Of a stretch of DNA of 52,187 bases, positions 26,629 through 34,333 are shown in pieces. The position numbers were made by a program, and so were the translations under genes. Within the stretch, counting starts at the first letter, position 1, and every line of letters begins with the position of its first letter. The notes below the pieces were generated by a model. It worked only from the letters and a program-made list of their open reading frames with translations. It was not told the origin of the DNA and searched no databases. Source of the DNA: Cyanobacteria bacterium HKST-UBA04 (lineage in GTDB: Bacteria; Cyanobacteriota; Vampirovibrionia; Vampirovibrionales; JAGQHJ01). The stretch is from the NCBI GenBank assembly GCA_020431915.1, contig JAGQHJ010000009.1, forward strand, positions 1 through 52,187, in the 5' to 3' direction.

Positions 26629-27234
26629 CTAGGCAAACAGGGCCGAAAGAACCCTGTTTTGGATGGCCACGACTTGGCGAAACGCCTCGTCGCTGTCGTG
26701 GTGGACACCAAACAGGTGCAGGTAGCCATGGCAGACCCGTTCGACCAGGTACCGGATGAGGTCGCTGGTGCTTGAAACCGGGTTGGCCGGGTCGTGGTCG
26801 GTGGCGTCGAGGGCGTAGTCCAGGCTAAGCATGATGTCGCCCAGGGCCAGGTCGGGTGAAGGTGGCGGCAGATTGTCAGTGGCCGGGTCAAACAGGTTGA
26901 AGGTCAACACGTCGGTGGGTTTGTCCTGGCCACGGTGCTGAGCATTAAGGGCTTGTATCTGGGGATTGTCGACCAGGTAAAAGCTGAAGTGGAGGTGCTG
27001 GCTGGGGTCAAGTGCGCTCAGCAGGCTGTCCATCGGTTCAAGGGCCTCGAACATCATGGCGTTGAGGCGAGGCCAGAGCATCATCAGGATGTCGAGTACC
27101 TGTTTGTTCAGGTTGGGGTAGGCCCGTACCACGGCGTCGCTGCAGCGCAAGTCGATTGACACGCGCCAATCATCGGCCCAGTCAAACTGGGCATTGAGCT
27201 GATTGTCGAAGGTTAGAACGGTATCATCGGGCAT
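26629..27234 (-). CDS. ybeY: endoribonuclease YbeY
   Basis: A metal-dependent RNase needed for 16S rRNA 3' maturation and ribosome quality control. The zinc-binding motif HxxxHxxxxxH is intact: HGYLHLFGVHH with H169, H173 and H179. Upstream conserved elements are RGQDKPTDVLTFNLF (101-115) and LGDIMLSLD. It is 201 aa, slightly longer than E. coli YbeY. The gene lies 29 nt after pgpH in the pgpH-ybeY-dgkA order known from many bacteria, so it is probably co-transcribed. No clear Shine-Dalgarno sequence precedes ATG 27234. It acts in the cytosol. Confidence 0.93.
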   Translation of the reverse strand: MPDDTVLTFDNQLNAQFDWADDWRVSIDLRCSDAVVRAYPNLNKQVLDILMMLWPRLNAMMFEALEPMDSLLSALDPSQHLHFSFYLVDNPQIQALNAQHRGQDKPTDVLTFNLFDPATDNLPPPSPDLALGDIMLSLDYALDATDHDPANPVSSTSDLIRYLVERVCHGYLHLFGVHHDSDEAFRQVVAIQNRVLSALFA

Positions 27235-27263
27235 GGGAAATTAGGGGGCGGCGGTGGCACGGG

Positions 27264-29723
27264 TTAGCCGGTTTGCTCTTTCTTTTCGGTGGCCGGTTGG
27301 TTTGAACGGTGGTCGGGGGTTGGGGGTTGGCTGGGCAGGTTTCTTACCCCACCGCTGCCTGGGTTGCCTGGATTGCTTGCCACCGGTTTGGCGGAGGGGG
27401 CGGCATCCGCCTTGATGGAGGACAGGGTTTTGTTGAGCTTCTGGTGGTTTTCCAGCAGCGCACCCGGTGCCCCGGATCCCCCACTGCCAGGGGTGGCAGT
27501 AGCTCCGCTGCCCAGCTCTTTCATCACGCTCTGCTGGTACTCGATGCGTTCGTGCTGGATGGCCCGCAGCATCCGCAGGATGGTTTGCTTGACGATCTGG
27601 ATTTCTTCCAGAGTAATGGGGCATTCGCTGAACTGGTTGTCGTCGATGCGCTGCCGGAAGATTTTTTCCACACGTTCTTCGAGCTGTTGCAGGGTTGGGT
27701 TTTTTAGGGCCCGCACCGAGGATTCGCTGGCATCGCAGAGCATGCAAATGGCGGTTTCCTTGGTTTGTGGTTTAGGGCCGGCGTAGCGGAACTGGTCGAT
27801 GTTGACGTTCTCCTCGCCTTCCTGCAGTACGGCCTTGTTGTAGAAGTAGCCGATGATCATCGTACCGTGGTGTTCGGTCATGAAATCCAGCAGGATATCG
27901 GGCAGCTTGAGCTGGCGTCCCATTTCCACACCGTCGCGGGTGTGGGCAGCAATCACCATTTTGCTCAGGCGTGGTGTCAGTCGGTCGTGCGGGTTTTCCA
28001 CCCCGAAGTAGGCTTGGTTTTCAATGAAGAACAACGGGCGTTTCATCTTGCCAATGTCGTGGTACAGGGTACCCACGCGTGTCAGAACCGGGTTGGCGCC
28101 AACGGCCTCGGCACAGGCTTCGGCCAGGGTGGCCACCATAATGGTGTGGTGAAAGGTACCGGGGGCTTCCATTTGCATGCGCTTGAGGATGGGGCGGTCG
28201 TGGTTGCCCAGCTCCAGCAGGGTGTAGCTGGTGACCATGTTAAATACCGATTCAATTAGCGGCAGCAGCCCCAGTGAGATGACCCCCGTACTGAGCCCCG
28301 ACATCACGCCGTAGAAGGGGTGCCATACAAAATCAAACTTGCTCAGGCTCAGGCCAGGGTTGTAAATGAAGTCGATGGCCAGCATGGAAATGCCCTGGGC
28401 AATCCCAATGCCGAGACCGGAAAGGATCAGGTCGCTGCGATCCTTGGGCACGGGTTTTCGGGCCAGTACAAACACGCCTATCAGGCAGGCAATCATTAGC
28501 ACGCCCAGGGACTGAAGGGGAATTTGGTAGGTAATGCTGCACAGCAACAGCACACAGGTGGTTACAAGCAGGGCGACCCGGTGGTGAATAAAGATACAGA
28601 CAAGCAGGGGCAGAATGGCAATGGGCATATGCCCGATGCGGATGTGGTTGCTGTCCACGTTGCTGAACCCCTGGAACAACAACGTACTGGCGACCATTAA
28701 TACGGCCAGGAATCCCACCGGCCCGGTGCGGAAAAAGCGGCCTTTTTCAAAGTAGTGTAGAAACTGCCAGACCAGGCCCAGCAAGCTGATGGTTAGCACG
28801 AAAATGCCGAAAATGTGGTACCAGCGGTACTGTTCAACCAGGGTGCCTTGTTCCTGCATGGCCGCAATCTGCACGGCATTCAGTTTCTCGCCAGACCGGG
28901 CCACGAGATCGCCTTTGAAGTAAACCTCCAGCACCGGTTGAACCAAATCGATGGCCTGTTGCTGGGCTTTGTCGGTCAGCTCTTCGTCAATAATCATGGT
29001 GGGGCGAAGCTTTAGGCCCACCATGAAAATGACCGCCTCCTTCTCTTGGGCATTGAGCTTTTTGGAGGACGGACGCATCTGCAACTGGTTTAACGTCTGG
29101 CCAATGACGATGTTTTTTCGGTTGATGTAGTCGTCGGAATGAACGCCCTTGTCAATCAGGGCTTCGGCTACCCGCAGGGTTTCGAAATACAGGGTTTGCC
29201 AGTTGCTGGTACTCAGGATGGTGGCAATTACGTTGGCCTGGCTGTCGTCGGCGCTGGCCAGTTCCTTGAGCTTGCGGGCCTTGTCGGCGTAACTGAGATG
29301 GGGTTGCTGGCGCAGGTCGCTGATGGTTTCCAGCAGGTTAATCAGGCGGTCCAGAATAATTTTGTCGGTGCCGGCCTGCTTGCGGTAAATGGGGCTGACG
29401 TTGAACTTGGCCTCGTTGCGGCGTTGCTGGGTTTCTTCCACGTTCTCCACTTCGATACGGCGTTGGGCCACGACGTCGCGCGTACTGATACCGTTGCTGA
29501 TGATGCTTTCCACGAAGATGTAGCGGCTCGACAGAATGCCGAATATCAACAGGGAGGACGCCAGGATGATAAGCAGGCTGACGCGTTTTTGGGGCGAAGC
29601 CAGCGTGGCGGTTATGCCGGTGCCAAACCAGCGCTGCATCAAACCGCCCGGTTCCTCCGGGATGAGGAATGATTTGTCGGTGGCAGCGGATTTTTTGGCG
29701 GGTTTGTTGCTTTGCGAGGACAT
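27264..29723 (-). CDS. pgpH: 7TM-HD phosphohydrolase, PgpH type (cyclic-di-AMP phosphodiesterase family)
   Basis: A membrane protein with an extracellular 7TMR-HDED-like domain (about residues 65-310), seven membrane helices (about 330-520) and a cytosolic HD domain. The HD motifs are FHHTIMVATLAEACAEAV, then LYHDIGKMKRPLFF, then VIAAHTRDGVEM and DFMTEHHGT. In Firmicutes this class degrades c-di-AMP. The C-terminal 80 residues are a Pro/Gly/Ser-rich tail. ATG 29723 (819 aa) is preferred over ATG 29798, because a TATAAT box at 29795-29790 puts the transcript start downstream of the latter. An 18-bp perfect palindrome lies in the leader. Confidence 0.92.
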   Translation of the reverse strand: MSSQSNKPAKKSAATDKSFLIPEEPGGLMQRWFGTGITATLASPQKRVSLLIILASSLLIFGILSSRYIFVESIISNGISTRDVVAQRRIEVENVEETQQRRNEAKFNVSPIYRKQAGTDKIILDRLINLLETISDLRQQPHLSYADKARKLKELASADDSQANVIATILSTSNWQTLYFETLRVAEALIDKGVHSDDYINRKNIVIGQTLNQLQMRPSSKKLNAQEKEAVIFMVGLKLRPTMIIDEELTDKAQQQAIDLVQPVLEVYFKGDLVARSGEKLNAVQIAAMQEQGTLVEQYRWYHIFGIFVLTISLLGLVWQFLHYFEKGRFFRTGPVGFLAVLMVASTLLFQGFSNVDSNHIRIGHMPIAILPLLVCIFIHHRVALLVTTCVLLLCSITYQIPLQSLGVLMIACLIGVFVLARKPVPKDRSDLILSGLGIGIAQGISMLAIDFIYNPGLSLSKFDFVWHPFYGVMSGLSTGVISLGLLPLIESVFNMVTSYTLLELGNHDRPILKRMQMEAPGTFHHTIMVATLAEACAEAVGANPVLTRVGTLYHDIGKMKRPLFFIENQAYFGVENPHDRLTPRLSKMVIAAHTRDGVEMGRQLKLPDILLDFMTEHHGTMIIGYFYNKAVLQEGEENVNIDQFRYAGPKPQTKETAICMLCDASESSVRALKNPTLQQLEERVEKIFRQRIDDNQFSECPITLEEIQIVKQTILRMLRAIQHERIEYQQSVMKELGSGATATPGSGGSGAPGALLENHQKLNKTLSSIKADAAPSAKPVASNPGNPGSGGVRNLPSQPPTPDHRSNQPATEKKEQTG

Positions 29724-29747
29724 AAGGTAAAGCGACCAGGGGTTACG

Positions 29748-29795
29748 GGCATGGGCGCCCATGCCAGGAGCAGGTTGGGGACACCCCTTATTATA
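29748..29795 (-). promoter_or_regulatory. -10 box and 18-bp palindrome upstream of pgpH
   Basis: On the minus strand TATAAT (29795-29790) is a perfect -10 hexamer, without a good -35. The predicted leader of about 60 nt contains GGCATGGGCGCCCATGCC (29765-29748), a perfect palindrome with no loop, which suits a dimeric repressor better than an RNA hairpin. No regulator is assigned. Confidence 0.5.
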
Positions 29796-29913
29796 CACCT
29801 ATGCCTTTAGCCCCGGCCCCTCTAAACCCCCGAGGGCGGCCTGTGGTGCAAAAAATCGTGCATTAACCTTATATATGGTGGGCCGGAGTTGAAACAAAGG
29901 GCTTGAAGTCGGT

Positions 29914-30417
29914 TTACCGGTAGTTGGTAAACTGAAGCGGGACGGACCACTCGGCGGCCTTTTCATTGAGATGGGCAATGACGGTCTGTAGGTCGTCACG
30001 GCTTTTGCCGGTAACCCGTACCTGCTCGCCCTGAATCGAAGCCTGGACCTTTAGCTTGGTGTCCTTAATGCTGGCCACGATTCGCTTGGCCAGATCCTTG
30101 TCGATGCCTTCCTTCAGCTTGATGGGCTGACGGACGTTGCCACCAAGGGCATGCTCGACGGTTTGCGGGTCGAGAATGGCCACGTTCAAGCCCCGCTTGA
30201 TCAGCTTGTTTTCCAGAATGTCGAGGATGTTGCGGATACGGAATTCATCGGTGGTGGTAATGGTAATCAGCTTGTGGTCCGGTTGCAGTTCCAGCTTGCT
30301 GCCGCTGTCCTTCAGGTCAAACCGGGTGTCGATTTCGCGTTTGGCCTGGTCAACGGCGTTAACCAGCTCCTGTTTGTCGAATTCCGAAACCACATCGAAA
30401 CTGGCGTCTTTGGACAT
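29914..30417 (-). CDS. yajQ: YajQ family nucleotide-binding protein
   Basis: YajQ proteins have two RRM-like folds and bind nucleic acids or cyclic di-GMP in some species. The typical N-terminus MSKDASFDVVSEFDKQELVNAV is followed by DTRFDLKDSGSKL, LDILENKLIKRG and IKDTKLKVQASIQGEQVRVTGKSRDDLQ. The normal C-terminal motif LQFTNYR ends the protein. The length of 167 aa is typical. GAGG lies 9 nt ahead of ATG 30417. The gene is divergent from the ATP synthase operon, about 120 nt away, and upstream of pgpH on the same strand with a 190-nt gap that carries a separate promoter. Confidence 0.96.
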   Translation of the reverse strand: MSKDASFDVVSEFDKQELVNAVDQAKREIDTRFDLKDSGSKLELQPDHKLITITTTDEFRIRNILDILENKLIKRGLNVAILDPQTVEHALGGNVRQPIKLKEGIDKDLAKRIVASIKDTKLKVQASIQGEQVRVTGKSRDDLQTVIAHLNEKAAEWSVPLQFTNYR

Positions 30418-30510
30418 GAATCAATACCTCGTGCAGTGGGTTGTGCCTGCGCCGTATCGCCGTCAATCGGGTTAGCCGGGCCAAGCGGGCCGGGCGGGCC
30501 AGGTGCGGCA

Positions 30511-30539
30511 TTGCGGCCGGACTTTCCTAATCCTATAAT
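30511..30539 (+). promoter_or_regulatory. promoter of the ATP synthase operon
   Basis: TTGCGG (30511-30516) and a perfect TATAAT (30534-30539) are separated by exactly 17 nt. The predicted transcript start near 30546 lies beyond the first ATG (30541), so that codon may not be in this mRNA. Confidence 0.7.
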
Positions 30540-30540
30540 C

Positions 30541-30948
30541 ATGTCACCAACCCCCCGGTTGATTCAATATATAGAGGTGTTTTGGCACGTGGACGTGGCT
30601 GTACAATTCATTCTGCCCATTTTGGTTGGGTTTGTGCTGGGCCACTATATTGACGGGGCCCAGCATACCACGCCTTTGTGGACGCTATCGCTTGGAATAC
30701 TGGGATTGTTTATGGGATTTGGCGGGCTGGCCAAGCGTGCCCTGATGGAGCGCGACAAGCTGGCGGCCCGGCAGTCGCATGGTACAGGCGAGGCGGGGCC
30801 AGAATTGGTAAAACCGGCTGTCCCCACGGTTGATTCCGTGATGGGTACCGAGGTGGGTACTGAGGCGGACCAGGTGATGAAAGAAGCGATGGAAGATGAG
30901 GCGGCACCGTCCATGCGTCAGATGATTTTTGGGCCAGACGATGACTGA
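30541..30948 (+). CDS. atpZ: AtpZ-like ATP synthase accessory protein
   Basis: A small membrane protein at the head of ATP synthase operons (PF09527 type). Two helices match the family: VAVQFILPILVGFVLGHYID and WTLSLGILGLFMGFGGLAKRAL. The C-terminal 65 residues are a hydrophilic acidic tail longer than usual. AtpZ/AtpI proteins help magnesium uptake or c-ring assembly in some species. The frame is open far upstream (from 30151), but only the part from 30541 matches. Because the -10 box ends 1 nt before this ATG, translation may begin instead at an in-frame TTG 30559 or GTG 30577/30589. It overlaps atpI by 8 nt. Confidence 0.85.
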   Translation: MSPTPRLIQYIEVFWHVDVAVQFILPILVGFVLGHYIDGAQHTTPLWTLSLGILGLFMGFGGLAKRALMERDKLAARQSHGTGEAGPELVKPAVPTVDSVMGTEVGTEADQVMKEAMEDEAAPSMRQMIFGPDDD

Positions 30949-31330
30949 GGCGGCTCGTACCAAAAAGCCCGTTATCGTCACCGACGATATCCTGAAGCAC
31001 CTGACCCGGCGGCTGTGGTTGGGGTTGGTGTTGTATAATCTGCCTATTCTGCTTGCCTTGGGCGTGTATAAACCGCATTGGGTTTATTATTATGCAGTGG
31101 GCTGCGGGCTGGCCGTGGCTTTTGGGGCCAGTTTGCTATGGTGTGTGCGGCTGGGCAGCATGCCCCTGGTATTGGCCAGTACGTTTGGGCGGCTTATTAC
31201 CATTCCGTTGCTATCGGGGTGGTTGGGCCACTTTGAATTTGCCCCGACCCTGCTTGTCTTCGCAGGGTGTTTAAGTTACAAATGGGTAGTGTTGATAGAG
31301 CTTTTTCGTTACCGGATGCGTTACAGATAA
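30941..31330 (+). CDS. atpI: AtpI-like ATP synthase protein I
   Basis: Four hydrophobic segments, including LWLGLVLYNLPILLALGVY, YYYAVGCGLAVAFGASLLW and PTLLVFAGCLSYKWVVLIEL, place it with AtpI-type accessory proteins that assist c-ring assembly. It is 129 aa from ATG 30941, which overlaps the end of atpZ by 8 nt, so the two are probably translationally coupled. The longer frame from 30929 (TTG) adds four residues and is less likely. The sequence of this family is poorly conserved, so operon position adds weight to the call. Confidence 0.8.
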   Translation: MTEAARTKKPVIVTDDILKHLTRRLWLGLVLYNLPILLALGVYKPHWVYYYAVGCGLAVAFGASLLWCVRLGSMPLVLASTFGRLITIPLLSGWLGHFEFAPTLLVFAGCLSYKWVVLIELFRYRMRYR

Positions 31331-32061
31331 AAGGCAACCCTGGCACCGTGTTAGCAAACGCAGGACATCACTGGGCCATTCAGCTTGGTCTTTGGCCCCA
31401 GTCGCTGGATTTTTTAAACACCATCCACCTCAATACCCTGATTATGACCTGGGCTGGGATGGCGTTGATTCTGCTGTTCGCCTTCCTCTTTACCCGTAAG
31501 TTGGCCCTGTATCCGTCCAATTTTCAGGTGGTCGGGGAGTCTATTTTTGACTTGTGCCGCAGCATTACTACCAGCACTGGGGGCAAGAAAGGCGACACCT
31601 TCCTGTTTTACATTGGGTCGCTGTTTGTCTTTATCCTGGTGGCCAACCTGATGGGCCAACTGCCGTTGCGGCTTATCCCCCTGCCCCAGGGCGAGCTGAT
31701 TGCCGCCACCGGCGATTTTAACGTGCCGGCGGCCTTGGCCGTGTTTACGGTGATGATGTACTTTTATTTCGGCATCAAGAAAAAGGGCCTGTCCTACTTC
31801 AAGCACTATATCCAGCCTTTCCCCGTCTTTTTGCCCTTTAACATCCTGGAAGATTTTACCCGGCCGTTTTCCCTGATGCTCCGGCTTTATGCCAACATTC
31901 TGGTCGGCGAGCTGTTGGCTGGCATTATGTTGGGGGCGGCCCCGTACGTGGCCCCTTCGATGGTCATTTGTCTGGAGTTGTTCGTGGCCATTATCCAGGC
32001 CTACATTTTTGCCGTACTCAGTTCGGTGTATATTGCTTTGTTGTCGGCAGAAGACCACTAG
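31282..32061 (+). CDS. atpB: ATP synthase F0 subunit a
   Basis: The stator subunit that forms the proton half-channels against the c-ring. The essential arginine is in SLMLRLYANILVGELLAG. Other typical segments are FVFILVANLMGQLPL and ICLELFVAIIQAYIFAVL. About five or six membrane helices are predicted over 259 aa. ATG 31282 overlaps the end of atpI by 49 nt; GTG 31267 is an in-frame alternative adding five residues. The gene is third in the operon and followed by 153 nt before atpE. Confidence 0.95.
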   Translation: MGSVDRAFSLPDALQIKGNPGTVLANAGHHWAIQLGLWPQSLDFLNTIHLNTLIMTWAGMALILLFAFLFTRKLALYPSNFQVVGESIFDLCRSITTSTGGKKGDTFLFYIGSLFVFILVANLMGQLPLRLIPLPQGELIAATGDFNVPAALAVFTVMMYFYFGIKKKGLSYFKHYIQPFPVFLPFNILEDFTRPFSLMLRLYANILVGELLAGIMLGAAPYVAPSMVICLELFVAIIQAYIFAVLSSVYIALLSAEDH

Positions 32062-32214
32062 ACCGCGTTTATTCCCCACCCCTTTAGTTTTAACGGATGT
32101 TTTCTCTTTTAAGAAGCGTCTTTGCCTGATCCCCGGACCCGTTGTACAAGCTTTTTGTTTGAGTCACTGAGTTTTTCGTTTTTCCCCAAGTAAGATAAGG
32201 AGTTACCCCACATC

Positions 32215-32439
32215 ATGGATGCAGCAGCTGCAGGACTTATTTCTGGCCCCTTGGCCGTTGGTTTGGCCAGTATTGGCCCTGGTATCGGTATTGGGATGTT
32301 GACCGCCGCCTATTTTAACGCCGTGGCCCGTCAGCCCGAGGTGCAAGGCAACCTGCTGATTTATTTCTTCATCCCCCTGGCCATGGTCGAGTTGCTGGGT
32401 CTGTTTGGTTTCATTACCTTTATTCTGGCCAAAGGCTAA
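32215..32439 (+). CDS. atpE: ATP synthase F0 subunit c
   Basis: The rotor ring subunit: two helices joined by the polar loop ARQPE (residues 38-42). The ion-carrying carboxylate is E59 (PLAMVELLGLFGF). The residue at the sodium-coordinating glutamine position is Ile (PGIGIGM), and the residue after E59 is Leu rather than Ser or Thr, so a proton-coupled ring is predicted. At 74 aa it is slightly short. AAGGAG precedes ATG 32215, a strong ribosome binding site that fits the high copy number needed. Confidence 0.97.
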   Translation: MDAAAAGLISGPLAVGLASIGPGIGIGMLTAAYFNAVARQPEVQGNLLIYFFIPLAMVELLGLFGFITFILAKG

Positions 32440-32589
32440 AACAGCAGTTATCGTCAGGGCACTGATTCCGGTTTTTGAATTCTTGTAATTGCTGGACTTG
32501 TCAGGCTTTTGACGGTACGCTTGTTTGAAATCCTTTTGTTTGATGCAGTATACCCGTTCCTTGTATAGGCGTAGGATGTTACCCGGCTT

Positions 32590-33045
32590 ATGATGACCAT
32601 TGACGGCACCGCCCTCATCGTTTTCCTCAGCTTCTTCGTATTCATGTTGCTGATGAAACCCTTGTTCTGGGAACCGATGCTGGCTTTAAAACAGCAGCGC
32701 GAAACCCATGTGCAGGCTGGCGAGGTGGCGGCGGTGCAGGCCCGCCAGAAAACCGAACAGCTTGAAACCGACGTGGCCAAGAAGATGGGCGAAGCCCGTC
32801 AGAAGGCCCAGGACATCATCCAGAAAAAACGGGATGAAGCCCGGGCACGTGCCAACCAGCATTTGGCCCAGTCGCGCCAGTCGGTTGTCGATCAGCAGCG
32901 CGAACGGTCGGCCCAGCTTGAGGCCCGGCAGCAGGCGGTGTCTGATGAATTGGCCGGTCAGCGCGACGAGTTTGTCCGGTTGATGGCTGACCGGGTTCTG
33001 GCTGCGTTTAACATGCAGCCGGTCAGCAGCAGTAAGCCCGGTTAA
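32590..33045 (+). CDS. atpF2: ATP synthase F0 subunit b' (second b-type stator subunit)
   Basis: One N-terminal membrane helix (TALIVFLSFFVFMLLMKPLFW) and a long charged coiled-coil (QKTEQLETDVAKKMGEARQK, DEARARANQHLAQSRQSV) identify a b-type stator subunit. The position before atpF and the shorter length (151 aa) fit b' of cyanobacteria, chloroplasts and purple bacteria, which forms a b/b' heterodimer. Cyanobacterial nomenclature calls it atpG. Two tandem ATGs (32590 and 32593) are possible starts. Confidence 0.92.
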   Translation: MMTIDGTALIVFLSFFVFMLLMKPLFWEPMLALKQQRETHVQAGEVAAVQARQKTEQLETDVAKKMGEARQKAQDIIQKKRDEARARANQHLAQSRQSVVDQQRERSAQLEARQQAVSDELAGQRDEFVRLMADRVLAAFNMQPVSSSKPG

Positions 33046-33119
33046 TCCCGGTTAATCCCGAGCGCCTTGCCCCTTACCTTTCCGATGCCCTGTCCCAAAA
33101 GAAAGTAGATCCCTTCAAA

Positions 33120-33728
33120 ATGCTACCTTACTCCCTAATTGCCAAGTTTACGCCGGTGCTTTTGCTGGCCAATGCCGGTGCGCACGAGGCGGCGGCTGCC
33201 CATACCGCCCATCAGATGGGCCTGTGGGATATGGTGGTGCACTCCAACGTCATTAACGTGGCCCTGGTGGCCCTGTTGTTGGGGTGGCTGATGGCCAAGT
33301 TTCAGGTCCCCGGGCTGGTAGACAAGCAGCGCCAGGCGGTGGCCAAATCGCTGAAGGATGCCGAGGCAAAACGCGACAAGGCCCTGGTTAAGCTCGAAGA
33401 GCTGGAACGCCGGCTGGCCAAGCTGGACGGGGAAGTGGCCCAAATTATTAGCGATGCCGAACAAACCGCCAGCGAGGTGGCCCAGGGTATTGTGGCCCAG
33501 GCCGAACGGGATGCCGAAAAAATGTTGGCCCAGGCCCAAAAACGTGCCGAGCTTGAGCAGCGCCAGGCCGCCCTGGACATCGAATACCGCTTGCTGATCG
33601 AAGCGGTCGGTGAGACCCGCGATTACCTGAATGCGTCCCTCAGCGATCAGGATCGGCAGAAGTCCGTTGAAACGTTTTTGGACCAATTGCCTGAGTTGGT
33701 TGCCAATGCCAAGGGAGGGCAGAACTGA
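33120..33728 (+). CDS. atpF: ATP synthase F0 subunit b
   Basis: A peripheral stalk subunit with one membrane helix (SNVINVALVALLLGWLMAKF, about residues 42-61) and a long coiled coil (AVAKSLKDAEAKRDKALVK, AEQTASEVAQGIVAQAERDA) reaching to the delta subunit. It has an N-terminal hydrophobic extension of about 20 residues (IAKFTPVLLLANAGAHEAA) that may be a cleaved leader, as in cyanobacterial b subunits. Length is 202 aa. Its TGA stop shares one base with the ATG of atpH (TGATG). Confidence 0.94.
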   Translation: MLPYSLIAKFTPVLLLANAGAHEAAAAHTAHQMGLWDMVVHSNVINVALVALLLGWLMAKFQVPGLVDKQRQAVAKSLKDAEAKRDKALVKLEELERRLAKLDGEVAQIISDAEQTASEVAQGIVAQAERDAEKMLAQAQKRAELEQRQAALDIEYRLLIEAVGETRDYLNASLSDQDRQKSVETFLDQLPELVANAKGGQN

Positions 33729-34297
33729 TGGCCACCACGCAGCTTGAGGTGCAGAAAATTGCCAGCCGTTATGCCAAGGCTTTGTTTGACCACGTGCTTG
33801 GTCTGGATGGTGGGTCGGTTGGTGAGACCACCCAGAACCTGATGGCCTGGTTTGGTGTATTGGCCGAGGTTTTGGCCGACCATCCCGAACTGGTGGCGTT
33901 TTTAAACAACCCGACGGTGGACGGGACCCAGAAACTGAACATGATTGGTGACAGTTTCAAGGCTGAAACGGTGGCCATGTTGCCTCCTTTCCTGAAGCTG
34001 GTGGCCGAAAACGATCGGTTGTCCATGCTGCCGGCCATCGGCCAGCAGTTTTGCGCGTTGGTTGATGAGGCCAAGCGCATCAAGGATGCCTATGTGACGG
34101 TGCCGATTGAACTGACCAAGACCTTGGCTGCCCGGTTTGAAACCCGGTTGAAGGAAGCCTTTGAGTTAAGCGACGTGCGCTTGCACGTCACCGTAGACCC
34201 CGACGTCATCGCCGGGGCGATCGTCCGGATTGGCGATCAGCTGATTGACGGCAGTGCAGCAGGCAAGCTGCGCCAGATCAGCAAGCAGGTAGGATAA
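33728..34297 (+). CDS. atpH: ATP synthase F1 subunit delta
   Basis: Connects the top of the alpha/beta ring to the b/b' stalk. The N-terminus ASRYAKALFDHVL and the C-terminal motif VDPDVIAGAIVRIGDQLIDGS are diagnostic for the OSCP/delta family. The length of 189 aa is normal. The start overlaps the atpF stop by one base, implying translational coupling. Confidence 0.96.
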   Translation: MATTQLEVQKIASRYAKALFDHVLGLDGGSVGETTQNLMAWFGVLAEVLADHPELVAFLNNPTVDGTQKLNMIGDSFKAETVAMLPPFLKLVAENDRLSMLPAIGQQFCALVDEAKRIKDAYVTVPIELTKTLAARFETRLKEAFELSDVRLHVTVDPDVIAGAIVRIGDQLIDGSAAGKLRQISKQVG

Positions 34298-34333
34298 CGC
34301 GATTAGCGGTAATGAAGTAGGAACAGGCCCGAT

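Noticed and set aside
29724-29798. 25-codon N-terminal extension of pgpH
   Set aside because: A TATAAT box sits across the upstream start, so that codon is probably outside the transcript.
30151-30540. upstream in-frame extension of the AtpZ-like gene
   Set aside because: It overlaps yajQ antisense and the ATP synthase promoter; family similarity begins only after 30541.
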